Part shown: positions 27,521 to 36,033 of the stretch, piece after piece
Position numbering within the stretch: the stretch's first letter is position 1
Layout of the letters: each line of letters starts with the position of its first letter
Assembly (NCBI RefSeq): GCF_009650605.1
Contig: NZ_WAJT01000003.1
Coordinates: 434,001 to 498,000 of the forward strand
DNA length: 64,000 bases
Direction of reading: 5' to 3'
Source of the DNA: Labrenzia sp. CE80
GTDB taxonomy: Bacteria; Pseudomonadota; Alphaproteobacteria; Rhizobiales; Stappiaceae
Translations under genes and position numbers: made by a program
The notes under the pieces: model-generated
Seen by the model: the letters and a program-made list of their open reading frames with translations, nothing else
What the model was told of the DNA's origin: nothing
The model's database searches: none

Positions 27521-28402
27521 ATGGACGAGATTTTCTCAACAAAGCAGAGTCCCGACATTTTCGCCGGGAGCAACCGCGCGTTCAATCTGGATGCAGTGCG
27601 CAGCTTTGTGGCGATTTGCGAAACCGGAACATTCCGGCGCGCTGCGGCACGGGTAAACCTCTCGCCTTCGGCCGTCAGTCTGCATATCGCCAAGCTGGAA
27701 GAACAAGTTGGCGTTCGGCTGATGACCCGCGACGCACGCCACATTGCCCTAACGGAACAGGGTGAAGTGATGCTGGGCTACGGACGCAAGCTTCTGGGAG
27801 TTAACGCCGAAGCGATGGCATATTTCCGGGGATCCTCATTGGCCGGGCGCCTTCGCTTGGTCGCACCGTTTGACCTGGGCGTTTCCCTGGTCCCGGGCCT
27901 ACTGAACAAATTGGCAGAGACGCATCCGGCAATTGTCGTTGATGTTCGGCTTGAGACGAGCGACGCCGTGCAGAGCATCTTTGCCGATGGTCAAGCGGGT
28001 GTCGCATTGTTCAATGAAGTGGAAGAACCGGGGTTACAGGTTCGTGAGCTGGCCTCAGAACCCCTTGTATGGCTGATGAATGAGGGCGGACGGGCGATTG
28101 AGCGCTCACCGCTTCCGCTCGCTATTGCCGAAATCCGTTGCGCCTGGCGACGTGCCGCGCTGCAGGCGTTGGATGCGACCGGAATACCTTATCGGGTCGC
28201 TTATTCCAGCGATACATCCGCAGGCCAGTTGGCCGCCCTGCGTGCTGATCTCGCGGTCGCTGCTTTGCCGATCTCCCTCGCCAAGGATGGGTTGGTTGAG
28301 GTTTCAGGCAATTATGGTCTGCCCAAGCTCCCCAAGACACAAATCTTTTTGGCGCATGACGGTAGCGAATTGGCGCAGATACTGGCAGCCAAGGCCGTCT
28401 AA
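27521..28402 (+). CDS. LysR-family transcriptional regulator
   Basis: A 293-residue regulator. The winged HTH (about 20-80) reads NLDAVRSFVAICETGTFRRA, then AARVNLSPSAVSLHIAKLEE, and is followed by the linker helix and a LysR substrate-binding domain (about 105-285, LRLVAPFDLGVSLVPGLLNK). The first ~18 residues precede the HTH and are unusual for the family, so a later start is possible but no ATG is available. It is divergent from the EamA exporter, the classical arrangement for a LysR protein and its target. The gap holds a loose ATCA-N14-TGAT dyad, which could be its site. Confidence 0.93.
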   Translation: MDEIFSTKQSPDIFAGSNRAFNLDAVRSFVAICETGTFRRAAARVNLSPSAVSLHIAKLEEQVGVRLMTRDARHIALTEQGEVMLGYGRKLLGVNAEAMAYFRGSSLAGRLRLVAPFDLGVSLVPGLLNKLAETHPAIVVDVRLETSDAVQSIFADGQAGVALFNEVEEPGLQVRELASEPLVWLMNEGGRAIERSPLPLAIAEIRCAWRRAALQALDATGIPYRVAYSSDTSAGQLAALRADLAVAALPISLAKDGLVEVSGNYGLPKLPKTQIFLAHDGSELAQILAAKAV

Positions 28403-28436
28403 ATCCGGAAATTCGCCCGAGTCGGCTGCTGGTTGC

Positions 28437-29549
28437 CTATTCGGCCGCATCGACCTCGATCACACCGCGGCGGATCTGGTCTTCCTCGATACTCTCAAAC
28501 AGGGCGCGGAAGTTGCCTTCGCCGAAGCCCTCGTCGCCCTTGCGCTGGATGAACTCGAAGAAGATCGGGCCGATTACGGTCTTCGAGAAGATCTGCAGCA
28601 GAATCTTGGTCATGCCGCCGTTCACGACGCCCTCGCCGTCGATCAGGATGCCGTGCTGCTTCATGCGCTCGATCGGCTCGTCATGGCCCTGAACCCGGTC
28701 GGCGCTTTTCTCGTAGTAGATTTCCGGCGGGCCGGGCATGAACTTCAGGTCGTTGGTGGCGAGTTTGTCGGTGGCGTCATAGATGCCGTCCGTTCCCACC
28801 GCGATGTGCTGAATGCCCTCGCCCTTGTATTTTTTCAGATATTCGACGATCTGGCTCGTGTCATCCTTGGATTCGTTCAGAGGAATGCGGATTTTGCCAC
28901 AAGGCGAGGTGATCGCGCGGCTGACAAGCCCGGTGATCCGGCCATCGATATCGAAGTAATGGATCTGGGTGAAGCCGAACAGCTCGCGATAGAAGGCCCA
29001 CCACTTGTCCATGTTGCCGCGATAGACATTGTGGGTCAGGTGGTCGAGGTAATAAAAGCCGACCCCTTCCGGCTTCGGGTCAACGTCGCCGGTCCAGTTG
29101 AACTCGGCTGAATAGACCGAGCCCTTGTCGCCATATTGATCAACAAAATAGAGCAGCGAGCCGCCGATCCCGACGATGGCGGGAACGTCGAGTGCCTTGT
29201 CGTCGCCCTCGTAGGGCTCGGCACCCTTGGAAACAGCATGCTCGAAAGCGTGTTTTGCGTCGACAACCCGCCAGGCCATGGAAGGTGCGCAGGGGCCATG
29301 GTCATCGACAAAGCGCATGGCGTGGCTGCCTGGCTCCGCGTTCACCAGATAGTTCACATTGCCCTGACGCCAGACCGAGATGTCTTTGGACTTGTGGGTT
29401 GCGACCTTAGTGTAGCCCATGCGCGTGAAGAGTTCGGCCAGTTTTTCTGGTTCCGGATGAGCGAATTCGACGAATTCAAAACCGTCGGTGCCGGCCGGAT
29501 TGTCTTCGGTGATCGTCGCGACCGGTGCGTCGTGGGGAAACGGGCCCAT
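28437..29549 (-). CDS. hppD: 4-hydroxyphenylpyruvate dioxygenase
   Basis: A 370-residue non-haem iron dioxygenase of the vicinal-oxygen-chelate fold. The three Fe(II) ligands are recognisable: His in YYLDHLTHNVYRG, His in GIQHIAVGTDG and Glu in IFFEFIQRKGDEG. The C-terminal GFGEGNFRALFESIE is also typical. It converts 4-hydroxyphenylpyruvate to homogentisate in tyrosine breakdown. The ATG at 29549 has GGAGGAG 7 nt upstream; the upstream ORF to 29672 overlaps the divergent Lrp gene and is not coding. No homogentisate-pathway partner genes are in the window. The divergent Lrp/AsnC gene is the likely regulator. Confidence 0.95.
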   Translation of the reverse strand: MGPFPHDAPVATITEDNPAGTDGFEFVEFAHPEPEKLAELFTRMGYTKVATHKSKDISVWRQGNVNYLVNAEPGSHAMRFVDDHGPCAPSMAWRVVDAKHAFEHAVSKGAEPYEGDDKALDVPAIVGIGGSLLYFVDQYGDKGSVYSAEFNWTGDVDPKPEGVGFYYLDHLTHNVYRGNMDKWWAFYRELFGFTQIHYFDIDGRITGLVSRAITSPCGKIRIPLNESKDDTSQIVEYLKKYKGEGIQHIAVGTDGIYDATDKLATNDLKFMPGPPEIYYEKSADRVQGHDEPIERMKQHGILIDGEGVVNGGMTKILLQIFSKTVIGPIFFEFIQRKGDEGFGEGNFRALFESIEEDQIRRGVIEVDAAE

Positions 29550-29670
29550 GAATCTCTCCTCCAGAAAATGCTCCTCCCAGAATGCGCGCGGGCGCGCGCA
29601 AAGTGTGTGCAAACCGCGTAAAAATCCGTAAAGTGACGCATGAAAATCATAGAAAAGATGGAATTGGTGC

Positions 29671-30138
29671 ATGTCACTTGCATTGGATGGCTTTGATTTG
29701 AAATTGCTGCGCGTGCTTCAGGACAATGCTGCCCTGACCAATCAGGAAATCGGCGAGCGGATAGGTCTCTCCGCCAGCCAGGTCTCGCGCCGTCGTCAAA
29801 GGCTCGAACAGGACGGCGTCATCCGCCGGTATCGGGCAACGCTCGACCCGGACGCACTTGGCCTAGGCGTCACGGCCTATGTTGGGGTTACACTCGGGGC
29901 GCACAGCCGGGAAAACGCTCGAAGGTTCCGTGAAATGGTGACGGCAATGCCTGAGGTGCAGGAGGCGCACACCCTGACCGGCGATGTCGATTACATGCTG
30001 AAAGTGGTGGTGAAAGACCTGAAGGCGCTCAGCCGGGTGATCAACGACGAATTGCTGCCTCATGAAGCGGTGCAGAATGTTCGCTCCTCCATCGCCATGG
30101 AGACGTTGAAGGACGACAATTCCCTGCCGCTTTCGTGA
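29671..30138 (+). CDS. Lrp/AsnC-family transcriptional regulator
   Basis: A 155-residue regulator with an N-terminal AsnC-type HTH (LDGFDLKLLRVLQDNAALTN, then QEIGERIGLSASQVSRRRQR) and a C-terminal RAM ligand-binding domain (VTAYVGVTLGAHSRENARRF, and EAHTLTGDVDYMLKVVVKDL). It lies 121 bp from divergent hppD. In proteobacteria an Lrp-type gene next to hppD commonly responds to aromatic amino acids, so control of tyrosine catabolism is a reasonable inference. Confidence 0.93.
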   Translation: MSLALDGFDLKLLRVLQDNAALTNQEIGERIGLSASQVSRRRQRLEQDGVIRRYRATLDPDALGLGVTAYVGVTLGAHSRENARRFREMVTAMPEVQEAHTLTGDVDYMLKVVVKDLKALSRVINDELLPHEAVQNVRSSIAMETLKDDNSLPLS

Positions 30139-30235
30139 AGAATTGGCAAAAAACCTTGCGCGAGCGGGCAAGGCGCCCCAAATCGAAGTGGAATTGAAAT
30201 GATCGGCCTGATTGCCGGATGCAGGAGAAATGAGA

Positions 30236-30979
30236 ATGTTTGATGCCAAGTCTTTGCTGGACCAGTTCCTCGGTGGAGCGGGCGGAGCCGCGACCGGTGG
30301 ATCCGACCGCAGGTCCGGCAACGGCTCATCAGGCGATCTGATGTCTCAAGGCAAGGACTTTCTTTCCTCCCAGGGCGGCGGCTTGGCGCTCGGCAGCCTC
30401 GCCGGCCTGATGCTGGGCACTAAATCCGGCCGAAAGATTGGCAAGAGCGCGGTCAAATATGGCGGTCTGGCGCTGGTGGCGGGCCTCGCCTACAAGGCCT
30501 ATCAGGGCTACCAGGCCAATCAGCAGGGCGCGCCACGGCCGCAGTATCCGGACTCAGGGTCGGTGCCGCTGGACGCGCCGCGCGGCACGGCTTTTGACCC
30601 TGCCGGGGCGCAAGGCGGCGAAAACGCTTTTGCAATCAGCTTGTTGACCGCGATGATTTCTGCCGCCAAGGCCGATGGTCATATTGATGCGGATGAGCAG
30701 AATCGGATTTTTTCCAAGATCGATGAGGTTGGTCTCGACAGCGAAGCCAAGGCCTTCCTGATGGATGAGCTCCGCGCGCCGCTGGATCTCGACAAGGTCG
30801 TGGCCAGCGCCGACACGCCGGAACATGCTGCGGAAATCTACGCGGCATCACGGCTTGCGATCGATCCGGACCATGGTGCGGAAAAGGCCTATCTCCAGAT
30901 GCTGGCAGCGCGTCTTGACCTTGATCCGGCGCTGGTTGATGAAATCGAGATGGCCGTTCGCGAAGCGGAAGAAGGCTAA
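30236..30979 (+). CDS. DUF533 / TerB-like (YebE-type) inner membrane protein
   Basis: A 247-residue protein. The N-terminal third is Gly-rich with a short membrane or amphipathic stretch (GGLALGSLAGLMLGTKSGRK, then YGGLALVAGLAYKAYQGYQ). The C-terminal TerB-like helical domain (about 130-245) has ISLLTAMISAAKADGHIDAD, matching the AADG-x-ID-x-x-E motif of TerB/DUF533. The ATG at 30236 is chosen because AGGAG lies 8 nt upstream; the ATG at 30230 is too close to it. The function is unknown. The last four bases overlap the convergent methyltransferase gene. Confidence 0.88.
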   Translation: MFDAKSLLDQFLGGAGGAATGGSDRRSGNGSSGDLMSQGKDFLSSQGGGLALGSLAGLMLGTKSGRKIGKSAVKYGGLALVAGLAYKAYQGYQANQQGAPRPQYPDSGSVPLDAPRGTAFDPAGAQGGENAFAISLLTAMISAAKADGHIDADEQNRIFSKIDEVGLDSEAKAFLMDELRAPLDLDKVVASADTPEHAAEIYAASRLAIDPDHGAEKAYLQMLAARLDLDPALVDEIEMAVREAEEG

Positions 30980-31572
30980 CGGGTCTTGGTGGCTGTGACG
31001 TATAGCCAATCGGTTGGAAGGCCGTCATAGCCGCCGCCCTTGCCTGACTCGATCACAACGCTTTGCCATGGTAACGTCTTATAGAGATCCTTCAGCCTCC
31101 GGGCTGAGGGATAATTATAGTACCTGCCGAACCGGTCGCGACCGTCCTCTTCGCCAGCCTTGAAACTTGCAAAGAATTGGCCACCGCCACGTAGCGCTGC
31201 AAAGACGTGCGCGAGAACACTGGCCAAGCTCGTGCGCGGAACGTGGAGCAGGCAGGCATTGGCCCAAATGCCATCATATGCTGCCTGATCGTCCAGATCC
31301 TCAAACAGAAGCTGCTGGACCGGGATGCCCAATCGGGCTTGCGCGGCTTTGGCGATCTCAGGTGAGCCGTCGGTCGGTTGCACGGAATATCCCTGCGAGA
31401 TCATGAATTCGCTGTCCTGCCCGGCCCCACACCCGAGTTCGAGAATGCGCGCGTTGTCGGGCAAAGCGGATAGGAAGGTAAGCAACCTCTGTCGATTTTC
31501 CACCTTTTCGCGTGAAGTGTAGGCTTCTGCCTCCCTGGCATAAAAATCCAGCGTTTGATCGTCGTGACTCAT
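30976..31572 (-). CDS. Class I SAM-dependent methyltransferase
   Basis: A 198-residue enzyme. The SAM-binding motif I is ARILELGCGAGQDSEFMISQ; the acidic end of beta-2 is in VQPTDGSPEIAKAA; motif IV-like DDQAAYDGIWANACLLHVPR follows. The YNYPSARRLKDLY element near the end is seen in small methyltransferases of the Methyltransf_25/TehB-like group. The substrate is unknown. The start at 31572 (MSHDDQTLDFY) is preferred over 31590 because homologues start with a DxxTLDFY-like motif. The 3' end overlaps the TerB-like gene by 4 bp. Confidence 0.88.
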   Translation of the reverse strand: MSHDDQTLDFYAREAEAYTSREKVENRQRLLTFLSALPDNARILELGCGAGQDSEFMISQGYSVQPTDGSPEIAKAAQARLGIPVQQLLFEDLDDQAAYDGIWANACLLHVPRTSLASVLAHVFAALRGGGQFFASFKAGEEDGRDRFGRYYNYPSARRLKDLYKTLPWQSVVIESGKGGGYDGLPTDWLYVTATKTR

Positions 31573-31653
31573 ACCAGGTCGGGCTCGCAAATCGGGTCGT
31601 ATTCTTTGGGGCGTTCCTTGACATTTATCGGACCAACTTCAAGGAGCTTCCAA

Positions 31654-32118
31654 GTGTTTCAAATCCATCCGCTTCCGTCCACCGACTTCGCCTTTCTCTC
31701 CGCCTTGTCAGAGGAAGAGCTCGCGGCGCGGCACATCAAGACCTATGTGGCTGACGCAAAACCGGGGTTTCCCTGCCGTGTCAGCCTCGAAGATGCAGAG
31801 GTCGGTGAAACGGTCTTCCTGCTTCACTTCGAACATCAGCCGAATGACACGCCTTATCGGGCAAGCCACGCGATTTTCGTCAAGGCAGACGCCGTTTCGA
31901 GCCGTCCGGCCGTGGATACGATCCCTGAAAGCATCGCCAGCCGCCTGTTGTCGGTTCGCGCATTCGATGCAGAGCACGCCATCGTTGACGCGGAGGTCAT
32001 TGAGGGGCGCGACGTCGAAGGGATCATCGCGAGGATGTTCGACAATCCGTCGATCGACTATCTTCACTTGCATTATGCTCGCAGGGGCTGTTTTGCGGCT
32101 GAAGTCAGACGGAGTTAG
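31654..32118 (+). CDS. DUF1203-family protein
   Basis: A 154-residue protein matching DUF1203: PCRVSLEDAEVGETVFLLHF, then RASHAIFVKADA, SIASRLLSVRAFDAEHAIVD, AEVIEGRDVE and a C-terminal YLHLHYARRGCFAAEV. I chose the GTG at 31654 because AAGGAG lies 7 nt upstream at 31641-31646 and family members begin here (FQIHPLPSTDFAFL). The ORF is open back to 31555, which would overlap the divergent methyltransferase. The function is unknown. Its last 14 bases overlap the convergent membrane protein gene. Confidence 0.85.
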   Translation: MFQIHPLPSTDFAFLSALSEEELAARHIKTYVADAKPGFPCRVSLEDAEVGETVFLLHFEHQPNDTPYRASHAIFVKADAVSSRPAVDTIPESIASRLLSVRAFDAEHAIVDAEVIEGRDVEGIIARMFDNPSIDYLHLHYARRGCFAAEVRRS

Positions 32119-33322
32119 ACCCGCTTGCTGTCTTGTCCTGCTGATGCCACGAGATCAGCAGGATCATCCCCATCGCGATTAGATAGGGAAAATAGAACCG
32201 CGTCTCGTAGTGCGGGAAGACCAGATATTTGGCGCAGATCGAGGTGAAGATCGCATAGAGAAGGATCCTTGCACGATCTGCCATCTGCGCTGGCCTGATC
32301 ACCTTTGCGAAAAATATAATGAGCGCCAACAAGGCGGCGAGCCAGGTGTTGCTCATCAGCGACCGCACGGTGGAACGCACCAGCATCTGCAGATAGATCA
32401 CGGGGGACATCGGTGGGTCGAAACCCTCAAGGGTCGGCACATATTCAACATGTGTGAACCAGAGATGGATCCACCAGCCCGGGTGGCTCTCGTCCTTCAG
32501 GACGAAGGTATAGGCCAGGGCCGAAAGGACAAAGGTTGCGGTCATGACCCATCGGCCGGGGCCATAGATCAGTGCAAAGACAAAGAAGACGCCGATAAAG
32601 GCGAGATGGTCCGGCCTGATGAAAAGCGCCGCGATCAGGCTGGCGGCTGCGGCGAGGTCTTGCCGCTCGATATAAAGAAAACCAGCCAGCAGCAGAAAGA
32701 TCGAGGCATATAGGTCGGGTGACAGCAGCGCTGCGGATCCGCCAAAATCGGCGATGATCAGCATGGCGACCACAATGGGGCCGTACATGAGCGCGCCATG
32801 CCGTGCCAGCCAGACCAAGAGGACCCCGGCAACGGCGACAGCGGAAAGCATCGAAATCATTCGGAGCGATTTGACCGGATCCATGAAGGCAGACAGCGCG
32901 CGCGCCGTTTCCACATAGCCGAGTTTCAACCGGTAAAAGCCGAGCATGGTCGCGAAGGCGTCCGGATCCTCATACTGCCGGATGCGATACTCGCGATCGC
33001 CAGTCAGAGCTTGAAACTCGCCTTCTGAAACGTTTTCCTTGAGCAGGGCATAGGAGCGCTCATGCAGTTCGACGGGATCGGAAATGTCGCTTTCCAGAAC
33101 GCTTGCCGTATAGGCGACCATGTCCCAGTTGGAGACTGGATAGATTTGGACGACTGCTGCCACCATCAGCGCGAAAACCGCGAGAACCAAAGCGCCGATC
33201 ACATGCCGGAGCGGACGATAAAGCCTGCAGATCCCGCGATAGATGATGAGAAAACAGGTTTCCAGAAGTCTGGCGGCAGGGGTCACAGGGCGCTCCGGAT
33301 ACGGTTCTATTGCTGCGCGCAT
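32105..33322 (-). CDS. Polytopic membrane protein, possibly GT-C-like; function unknown
   Basis: A 405-residue protein with about nine to ten membrane helices. After the first helix (HVIGALVLAVFALMVAAVVQ) there is a periplasmic stretch with an early acidic residue (IYPVSNWDMVAYTASVLESD) and a long soluble loop. This layout recalls GT-C glycosyltransferases and related proteins of unknown function. A second conserved-looking loop is near the end (HPGWWIHLWFTHVEYVPTLE). I recognise no named family with confidence. It overlaps the DUF1203 gene tail-to-tail by 14 bp and is divergent from the GMC oxidoreductase gene. Confidence 0.72.
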   Translation of the reverse strand: MRAAIEPYPERPVTPAARLLETCFLIIYRGICRLYRPLRHVIGALVLAVFALMVAAVVQIYPVSNWDMVAYTASVLESDISDPVELHERSYALLKENVSEGEFQALTGDREYRIRQYEDPDAFATMLGFYRLKLGYVETARALSAFMDPVKSLRMISMLSAVAVAGVLLVWLARHGALMYGPIVVAMLIIADFGGSAALLSPDLYASIFLLLAGFLYIERQDLAAAASLIAALFIRPDHLAFIGVFFVFALIYGPGRWVMTATFVLSALAYTFVLKDESHPGWWIHLWFTHVEYVPTLEGFDPPMSPVIYLQMLVRSTVRSLMSNTWLAALLALIIFFAKVIRPAQMADRARILLYAIFTSICAKYLVFPHYETRFYFPYLIAMGMILLISWHQQDKTASGSNSV

Positions 33323-33495
33323 CCTGCCGCATCTCTGTAATTTTTACGTAAACCTTGCAAAAATGCACAACAAGTCGCGGCATTTGAGATCTTATTGTGC
33401 GCTCAGTAGAGTTCCAATGTGCGTGACTTCTGCTTGCCCTTCGTCGTCTGACGTGGCTCCATCACCTTGGGAGAAAACGCCGAATGGGAGGTGGT

Positions 33496-35109
33496 ATGCA
33501 GGATCTGGGTACTTGGGACTATGTCATTGTCGGCGCGGGTTCCGCAGGCTGTGTCTTGGCCAACCGTCTTTCAGAAGACCCTGACGTCAATGTCCTGCTT
33601 CTTGAGGCGGGCAAGAACGACAATTACATCTGGGTCCATATCCCCGTCGGCTATCTCTACTGCATGGGCAACCCGCGCACGGATTGGGGTTTTCACACAG
33701 CCAAGGATCCTGGCTTGAACGGCCGGTCACTGATGTATCCGCGCGGCAAGGTCATCGGTGGCTGTTCGTCAATCAACGGCATGATCTACATGCGTGGTCA
33801 GGCACAGGACTATGACCAGTGGCGCCAGTTCGGCCTGAGCGGTTGGGGCTGGGATGATGTCCTACCCTATTTCCGCAAATCCGAGGACCATTACGCCCTG
33901 AACAATGACCTGCATGGCCAGGGCGGGGCGGTGAGGGTTGAGGAACAGCGGTTGTCCTGGGACGTGTTGGATGCTTTCCGCGATGCCTGTGCTGAAGTCG
34001 GCATTCCCAAGATTTCGGATTTCAACAAGGGCGACAACTTCGGCGCCTCCTATTTTCAGGTGACTCAAAAATCCGGTGTCCGTTGGAGCGTCGCAAAAGG
34101 CTTCCTGAAACCTGCCATGAGCCGGCCGAACCTGCGGGTGATCACCCAGGCGCATGCAAGCCATCTGTTGGTTGAGGACGGCAAGGTCGCGGGACTCGAG
34201 CTGACGGTCAAAGGCGCACCGGCAAGGGTTTGGACCAACGGCGAAGTGATCTTGTCAGCCGGCGCGGTGGGGTCGCCGCAAATTCTGGAGCTGTCCGGCT
34301 TCGGCAATCCGCAAGTTTTGCAGGATGCAGGCGTCGAAACGGTTCATGCCCTGCCCGCGATCGGTGAAAACCTTCAGGATCACCTGCAACTGCGCACGAT
34401 CTATAAGATCAAGGATGCCGTCACGCTGAACCAGATGGCCAGCAGCTGGTTCGGAAAGGCCAAGATCGGCCTGGAATACATGCTGAAGCAGACCGGACCA
34501 ATGTCTATGGCCCCGAGCCAGCTGGGTGTTTTCGCCAAGACCGACCCGTCCTTCGAGACCGCAAACGTTGAATATCATGTTCAACCGCTGTCGCTGGACA
34601 AGTTCGGAGATCCTTTGCACGACTTCCCGGCTGTGACCGCTAGCGTCTGCAATCTTCGTCCTGCGAGCCGTGGTCACATCCACATTACGTCGCCAGACCG
34701 CGACAAACAGCCAGAGATACAGCCGAACTACCTTTCGACCGAGGTCGACCGAAAAGTGGCTGCCGATTCGATCAAGTTGACGCGCAAGATCATGGCGGCG
34801 CCGTCGCTCGCCAAACATGCACCTGAAGAATATTTGCCCGGTGCGCAGTTCGAGACTGACGAAGATCTTGCAAAAGCAGCAGGCGACATCGGTACGACGA
34901 TCTTCCACCCGGTCGGAACCTGCCGGATGGGGGCAGACCCGGCCTCAGTCGTTGATGAGCGTTTGCGGGTGCGGGGCATCAACGGCCTGCGCGTCATTGA
35001 TGCTTCGGTCATGCCGAGGATCACGTCTGGCAACACCAATGCACCAACGATCATGATCGCAGAAAAGGGTGCCGATATGATCCGGGAAGATCGCCGAGCT
35101 GGGCACTGA
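33496..35109 (+). CDS. GMC-family flavin oxidoreductase (choline/alcohol dehydrogenase-like)
   Basis: A 537-residue FAD enzyme. The Rossmann motif is YVIVGAGSAGCVLANRL with LLLEAG, and the GMC signature 1 region is MYPRGKVIGGCSSINGMIYM. GMC signature 2 is GAVGSPQILELSGFG, and the C-terminal catalytic part is FHPVGTCRMG and SGNTNAPTIMIAEKGADMI. Choline dehydrogenase and several alcohol dehydrogenases share these motifs. No betB, betI or choline transporter is adjacent, so the substrate is open. The ATG at 33496 is chosen for GGGAGG 4 nt upstream. Confidence 0.92.
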   Translation: MQDLGTWDYVIVGAGSAGCVLANRLSEDPDVNVLLLEAGKNDNYIWVHIPVGYLYCMGNPRTDWGFHTAKDPGLNGRSLMYPRGKVIGGCSSINGMIYMRGQAQDYDQWRQFGLSGWGWDDVLPYFRKSEDHYALNNDLHGQGGAVRVEEQRLSWDVLDAFRDACAEVGIPKISDFNKGDNFGASYFQVTQKSGVRWSVAKGFLKPAMSRPNLRVITQAHASHLLVEDGKVAGLELTVKGAPARVWTNGEVILSAGAVGSPQILELSGFGNPQVLQDAGVETVHALPAIGENLQDHLQLRTIYKIKDAVTLNQMASSWFGKAKIGLEYMLKQTGPMSMAPSQLGVFAKTDPSFETANVEYHVQPLSLDKFGDPLHDFPAVTASVCNLRPASRGHIHITSPDRDKQPEIQPNYLSTEVDRKVAADSIKLTRKIMAAPSLAKHAPEEYLPGAQFETDEDLAKAAGDIGTTIFHPVGTCRMGADPASVVDERLRVRGINGLRVIDASVMPRITSGNTNAPTIMIAEKGADMIREDRRAGH

Positions 35110-35204
35110 GTTATGATCTTTGCTCTAGGCATTGCGGATTAGTCGCAGTACTGGCCGGAGTGGTGTCTGGCTGACTTGAAACCCTAATGGCCGCCGCCTA
35201 CGAT

Positions 35205-35222
35205 CAATCGAAAGATCGATTG
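35205..35222. promoter_or_regulatory. Inverted repeat just upstream of modA
   Basis: CAATCGA and TCGATTG form a perfect 7-bp inverted repeat around AAGA, ending 13 bp before the modA ATG. It does not look like the enterobacterial ModE box. It could be an operator for a different regulator or a hairpin in the leader. No modE-like gene is in the window. Confidence 0.4.
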
Positions 35223-35235
35223 CGACGGGTACTCG

Positions 35236-35994
35236 ATGTCCTTGATGAGTAAAATCGCCGGCTTGTTTGTGGTCGGCCTGATGCTGTGCGATCAGGCACA
35301 GGCGGCAGGGAAAATAATGGTCTTCGCAGCGGCCAGCATGACGGAAGCCCTCGCGGAAATTGGTCAGGCATTTGAAGCCTCTACGGGCACTGAGGTCGTC
35401 TTTTCGTTTGCGGGCACTGGTACCCTGGCGCGTCAGATCGAGGCGGGTGCGCCGGCAGACGTCTTTGTGTCAGCTGACGAAGCCTGGATGGACTACGTGA
35501 GCGAAAAGAATGCCGTCAAACCGGACACAATTCGAGCGGTGGCGGCCAACAATCTCGTTCTCATCGGCTCTGAAGAAGCGGAGCCACTCCAACTGACGGT
35601 CGATGAGATCAGCAAACGATTGGCGGGAAACCGTCTTGCAATGGCAGATCCCGAGACCGTTCCGGCCGGTCGATATGGCAAGGACGCGCTGGAGGCGACC
35701 GGCCTCTGGCAAGGCGTCTCAGGCGCGCTGGCTCCTATGGACAATGTACGGGTTGCGCTTGCCTCGGTCGCCCGGGGCGATACGCCGCTGGGCCTTGTCT
35801 ATGGCTCGGACGCCCTGGTCGAACCGAGAGTGAAGGTGCTTGCCGTATTTCCTGAAGAATCTCACCCGAAGATCCGCTATCCTGCGGCCGAGACGACAGA
35901 GGCTTCTGAAGAAGCAGCTGTTTTCATGGCGTTTTTACTTCGTGCCGAAGCGCAGGATATTTTCCGGCGTCTGGGATTTGCGCAAGTGAAATAG
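35236..35994 (+). CDS. modA: Molybdate ABC transporter, substrate-binding protein
   Basis: A 252-residue periplasmic protein with a Sec signal (KIAGLFVVGLMLCDQAQAA). The type II binding fold starts IMVFAAASMTEALAEIGQAF, with the molybdate-contacting Ser/Thr region FSFAGTGTLARQIEAGAPAD, VFVSADEAWM, and later MADPETVPAGRYGKDALEAT and GLVYGSDA. This is typical of the ModA family (oxyanion-binding by Ser, Ala, Tyr main and side chains). It is the first gene of modABC and lies 126 bp downstream of the GMC gene. An in-frame ATG at 35245 is an alternative start. Confidence 0.95.
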   Translation: MSLMSKIAGLFVVGLMLCDQAQAAGKIMVFAAASMTEALAEIGQAFEASTGTEVVFSFAGTGTLARQIEAGAPADVFVSADEAWMDYVSEKNAVKPDTIRAVAANNLVLIGSEEAEPLQLTVDEISKRLAGNRLAMADPETVPAGRYGKDALEATGLWQGVSGALAPMDNVRVALASVARGDTPLGLVYGSDALVEPRVKVLAVFPEESHPKIRYPAAETTEASEEAAVFMAFLLRAEAQDIFRRLGFAQVK

Positions 35995-36033
35995 GGCACG
36001 GCGCCGGGTATTCGGTGAAGGACAGGGTAAAAT

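Noticed and set aside
28080..29111. A 343-codon plus-strand ORF crossing the LysR 3' end and hppD
   Set aside because: Spans two real genes on different strands and encodes no recognisable domain.
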